From: Warburgia ugandensis | Lineage: Eukaryota > Streptophyta > Magnoliopsida > Canellales > Canellaceae | NCBI GenBank assembly: GCA_035236585.1 | Contig: CP141135.1 | Coordinates: 2,452,001 to 2,516,000 of the forward strand | DNA: 64,000 bases | Direction: 5' to 3' | In this document: piece after piece, positions 61,527-64,000 of the stretch | How positions within the stretch are numbered: position 1 is the stretch's first letter | Layout: every line of letters begins with the position of its first letter | Translations under genes and position numbers: made by a program | The notes under the pieces: generated by a model | What the model saw: the letters and a program-made list of their open reading frames with translations, nothing else | Database searches by the model: none | Told to the model about the DNA's origin: nothing

Positions 61527-61819
61527 CTACAAATTAAGGAAATAAGATTCAATATATATATATATATATATATAACTCCACCAATGTGATCCCAAGCCCA
61601 GATGAAAAAGGAGGAGGGTCTTGCGTCAGGTGCTACCTAGCAAGAGAGAAGTTGAAGATAATTTTATTATTTCTTTCCTACTTGCAAATGAATATGCATT
61701 TCTATATTAGTTTGTAAGTAAGAAATGAAAATTATGTCTAGCTTCTTAAAAGTATGGCAACCCTACCATTACATGAATTGAAAACTAACATTCTCTCAAG
61801 CTAGGGGTTCCTCATAAGC

Positions 61820-62212
61820 TGTAATGACTTCATTTTTGTAACCTTGAAATCCCATGTTGGTAATGAAAAGTTCACTTTTTGAAATAAGGGTATTTTGGTC
61901 ATTTCACTGTTCACCCTAACTAGACCCAAAAATTTGGTCCTTAAAATGGTACCCTTAAGTGCGTCTCGAAAAAATAAATCCAACAAGATCAGAATCACCC
62001 AAAACGGAGTTAAAATGAGCAAGTTATGGCCCTTTGAAGTTCAAGGGCAAAATTGTAATTAAATTTAAAACGAATTGGCCTGAGAAAATAGGAACCCATT
62101 TTGATATGGGCACCCCTTTCAAAACAAAATATTTTCATGCATTTCATATTTCTAAAGCAAGAGATCTCGCCTTTTTATGAAATTTGCATCATATGAAACC
62201 CGGGTCGTCACA
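61820..62212 (-). mobile_element. Small solo LTR (393 bp)
   Basis: On the minus strand it begins TGTGACGACCCGGGTTT and ends AAGTCATTACA. Perfect 5-bp duplication TAAGC (61,815-61,819 and 62,213-62,217). The empty site, cataagcagactg, is present in copy 1 near 49,005, so it inserted after the segmental duplication. It resembles a compact version of the long LTRs: the ggggtgcccatatcaaaatg box, then ttttgcccttgaac and tcattttaactccg. Confidence 0.92.
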
Positions 62213-62217
62213 TAAGC

Positions 62218-63034
62218 GATCCACTACATGAAATCCCAGGTGCAATGAAAAATGGGCAAGTGTTGCTAGGGCATTCTCCCAGAAGCAACACTTTACATTA
62301 GATCCCCGGTGTAATGAAAAATGGGCAAGGGCTACTAGAGCATCTCTTCGAAAGCAATGCACTGCATCAGAACCCAGGTGTAGTGAAAAATGGACGTGAG
62401 TTGATGCCATGAAGGTAGAGAAGTTTATAGGTAAATAGTATATCTCAAGAGCATAAGATTCATATCACCACATGGAATATAGAGACATTGACAGGTGAGA
62501 GTTTGGAGTTAGTTGACACAATGAAACATAGGAGAGTCAACATTGCTTGTATCCAAGAAACCAAGTGAAAAAGACCTAAAGCTACAGAAATCGATGGGTA
62601 TAAACTTTGGTATATAGGAAAGGATAATAACAAAAATGACATAGGAATAATAGTGGATAAAGAATTAAAGGATAAAGTTATAGACATTAAAAGAATCAGT
62701 TATAGAATTATAATAGTAAAACTTGTTCTAATAGAGCAGATCATAAATGTTATAAGTACATACGCACCACAAGTAGAGTTAGAAGATATAATCAAGAGAC
62801 AGTTTTGAGAAGATATGAAGGAAGTCATGCAAGAAATTAATAACGCTGAGAGGATATTTATAGGAGCAGACTTAAATAGACATGTAGGAAAAGAAAAGGA
62901 AGAATATGATATAATACACAGAAGGTATGGTATAGGAGAATGAAATGAGATGGGAGAAACTATCCTCGATTTTTCTTTGCCATATAACCAGGCCATTGCA
63001 AATACACTCTTTAAGAAGAGGGATGAACACTTAA
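62218..63034 (+). mobile_element. LINE 5' end: 22-residue repeats and endonuclease domain
   Basis: Three 66-bp repeats (62,219-62,410), as at 49,017. An APE-type endonuclease then runs 62,465-63,030: NIACIQETK, GIIVDKELKDKVIDIKR, STYAPQVE, FIGADLNRHVG and LDFSLPYNQAIANTLFKKRD. In-frame stops (after QETK, RQF and GIGE) make it inactive. This is the endonuclease of RTE-like plant LINEs, often annotated as craniofacial development protein 2-like. It is interrupted at 63,034 by an LTR. Confidence 0.85.
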
Positions 63035-64000
63035 TGTAACACCCTGGATTTTTAAGACATTTTTTTTGTGACATTTTAAATAAGAGCATTTGGGATCCCA
63101 TGAGAAAAGCTTTATTTAACATTTTACTAAAACCTATCTTAAAAACTCCGGGTGTTAGTTTTCCTTTCTCAAAATGGTATATATGTAAATTAAACATAAA
63201 TAAAACAATCCGCGTATAAATCAACGTCAAATAAATCGGCGCCTTATTTTTAAATCAAATAAATATCCAAAACACAATAATAATATGGCCCAGGGTCCAT
63301 CCATCATAACATCCCATATAAATGTCCAACATTTGTTCAAACATCTAAATCACATCCAAATAAAAAGTATGTAATCCATAATAAAATTCAAATGATAATC
63401 CTCTCTAATGACTCATATCACTGTCTAAAATTATAGGGAAAACTAATCTTCAACAGCTCTCAAGGTTTATCAACAGCTTTTCCTTTCCTGGTGTCACGCT
63501 TGAGATCTAAGGCAATGGAAAACAAAGCAATGCCTCAGCAAGCTATCGCTTGTGTAGGTACATAAACAATTAATGTAATAAATAAAAGAAATAATGAACA
63601 GCTCTGATGAAAAGTCTAACATTTATGAAAATAGTGATATCATAATGTCATGTTCAAATAAATGTTAATTTATTCCATATGCTAAAACATGCAATTCACG
63701 GAGTTAAAACATGACATGAATCAATATAATTGAGTATACAACAAGAATAAGGACACCCTAAGGTAATGGGTCCCACCATCGTACTAATATCACTGATCAG
63801 GAGTACTCATAGTCAACTTCTGAATGTCGTCACACCCAGGCATAACATCCATAACCATGCTCATCATACATGCATACATAACAAGAATATGGGCCATCAT
63901 GCTGTAGTAGCAACCCTCCATGGGTATAAACCATCGCCGCTCTCCATTGACACCATAACGGGAGACTTAGCGTCTGTCCCCATGGAAAGGCTCAGACCGG
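63035..64000 (+). mobile_element. Family B LTR, 5' part, runs off the window
   Basis: Begins TGTAACACCCTGGATTTTT directly after CTTAA (63,030-63,034), the likely left target duplication. It contains a one-mismatch version of the long stem-loop near 63,507-63,535 with the second hairpin (AGCAAGC-TATC-GCTTGT), and the block with ggcccagggtcca and ggcgcc words shared with 16,900-17,000. The right end is outside. Confidence 0.82.

Larger units (their letters stand above)
49476..62675. repeat. Segmental duplication, copy 2 (13.2 kb)
   Basis: Second tandem copy of 36,985-49,475. Extra length comes from about 620 bp retained in the family A LTR (51,640-52,350) and a 393-bp LTR insertion at 61,820. 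At its right end the LINE continues past the point where copy 1 is cut. Confidence 0.92.

Noticed and set aside
62189-62410. 73-residue ORF (-) with HFSLHLGSD repeats (also 49,002-49,202)
   Set aside because: Antisense shadow of the 22-residue LINE repeats; the plus frame carries the repeat with a LINE context.

Overview
The window is nuclear DNA of a flowering plant. It contains an intronless PLS-class pentatricopeptide-repeat gene, intronless class I plant carboxylesterase genes, and many nested LTR retrotransposons, LINEs and CACTA-type DNA. I see no rRNA, tRNA, CRISPR or bacterial-style operon. The species cannot be fixed from the sequence alone. Most of the 64 kb is repeat-derived, and only three full-length protein genes look intact.

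Layout: 45-1646 (-) is an intact PPR-E gene. 3808-4794 (+) is a broken carboxylesterase (CXE) copy with a duplicated 3' flank and a captured RNase H fragment. 6.5-22.3 kb is a pile of long LTRs around a dead Ty1/copia. 22.3-26.1 kb is mostly decayed sequence with a LINE fragment. 26.1-36.9 kb is a second CXE unit, split by a Ty3/gypsy remnant and another LTR; it ends in a CXE promoter joined to antisense CXE sequence, inside the apparent intron of a small unrecognised two-exon gene. 36,985-49,475 and 49,476-62,675 are two tandem copies of one segment. Each holds a Ty1/copia RNase H fragment, a CACTA element with Ulp1-like protease remains, a solo LTR inside that element, one intact CXE gene (44,324-45,322 and 57,052-58,050, both -), a fold-back CXE pseudogene, an exon of the unrecognised gene, and the 5' end of a LINE. 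The last kilobase begins another LTR.

The main story is birth and decay of a CXE18-like carboxylesterase cluster. Two intact copies lie among one near-full-length pseudogene and at least four fragments. CXE copies usually carry the same 3' flank and RNase H scrap, so they spread as a unit. Two fragment types could give double-stranded or antisense RNA against the intact genes: a head-to-head fold-back, and a sense promoter joined to an inverted CXE piece. The two intact paralogues differ mainly in an eight-residue patch after the oxyanion-hole motif and in a 108-bp promoter deletion.

The long LTRs (2.3-3.6 kb, TG...CA, 5-bp target duplications) belong to related families. They share a long stem-loop whose stem shows paired base changes between families, and a GC-rich hairpin near the 3' end. 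All homology statements are from reading the sequence; no search was run.
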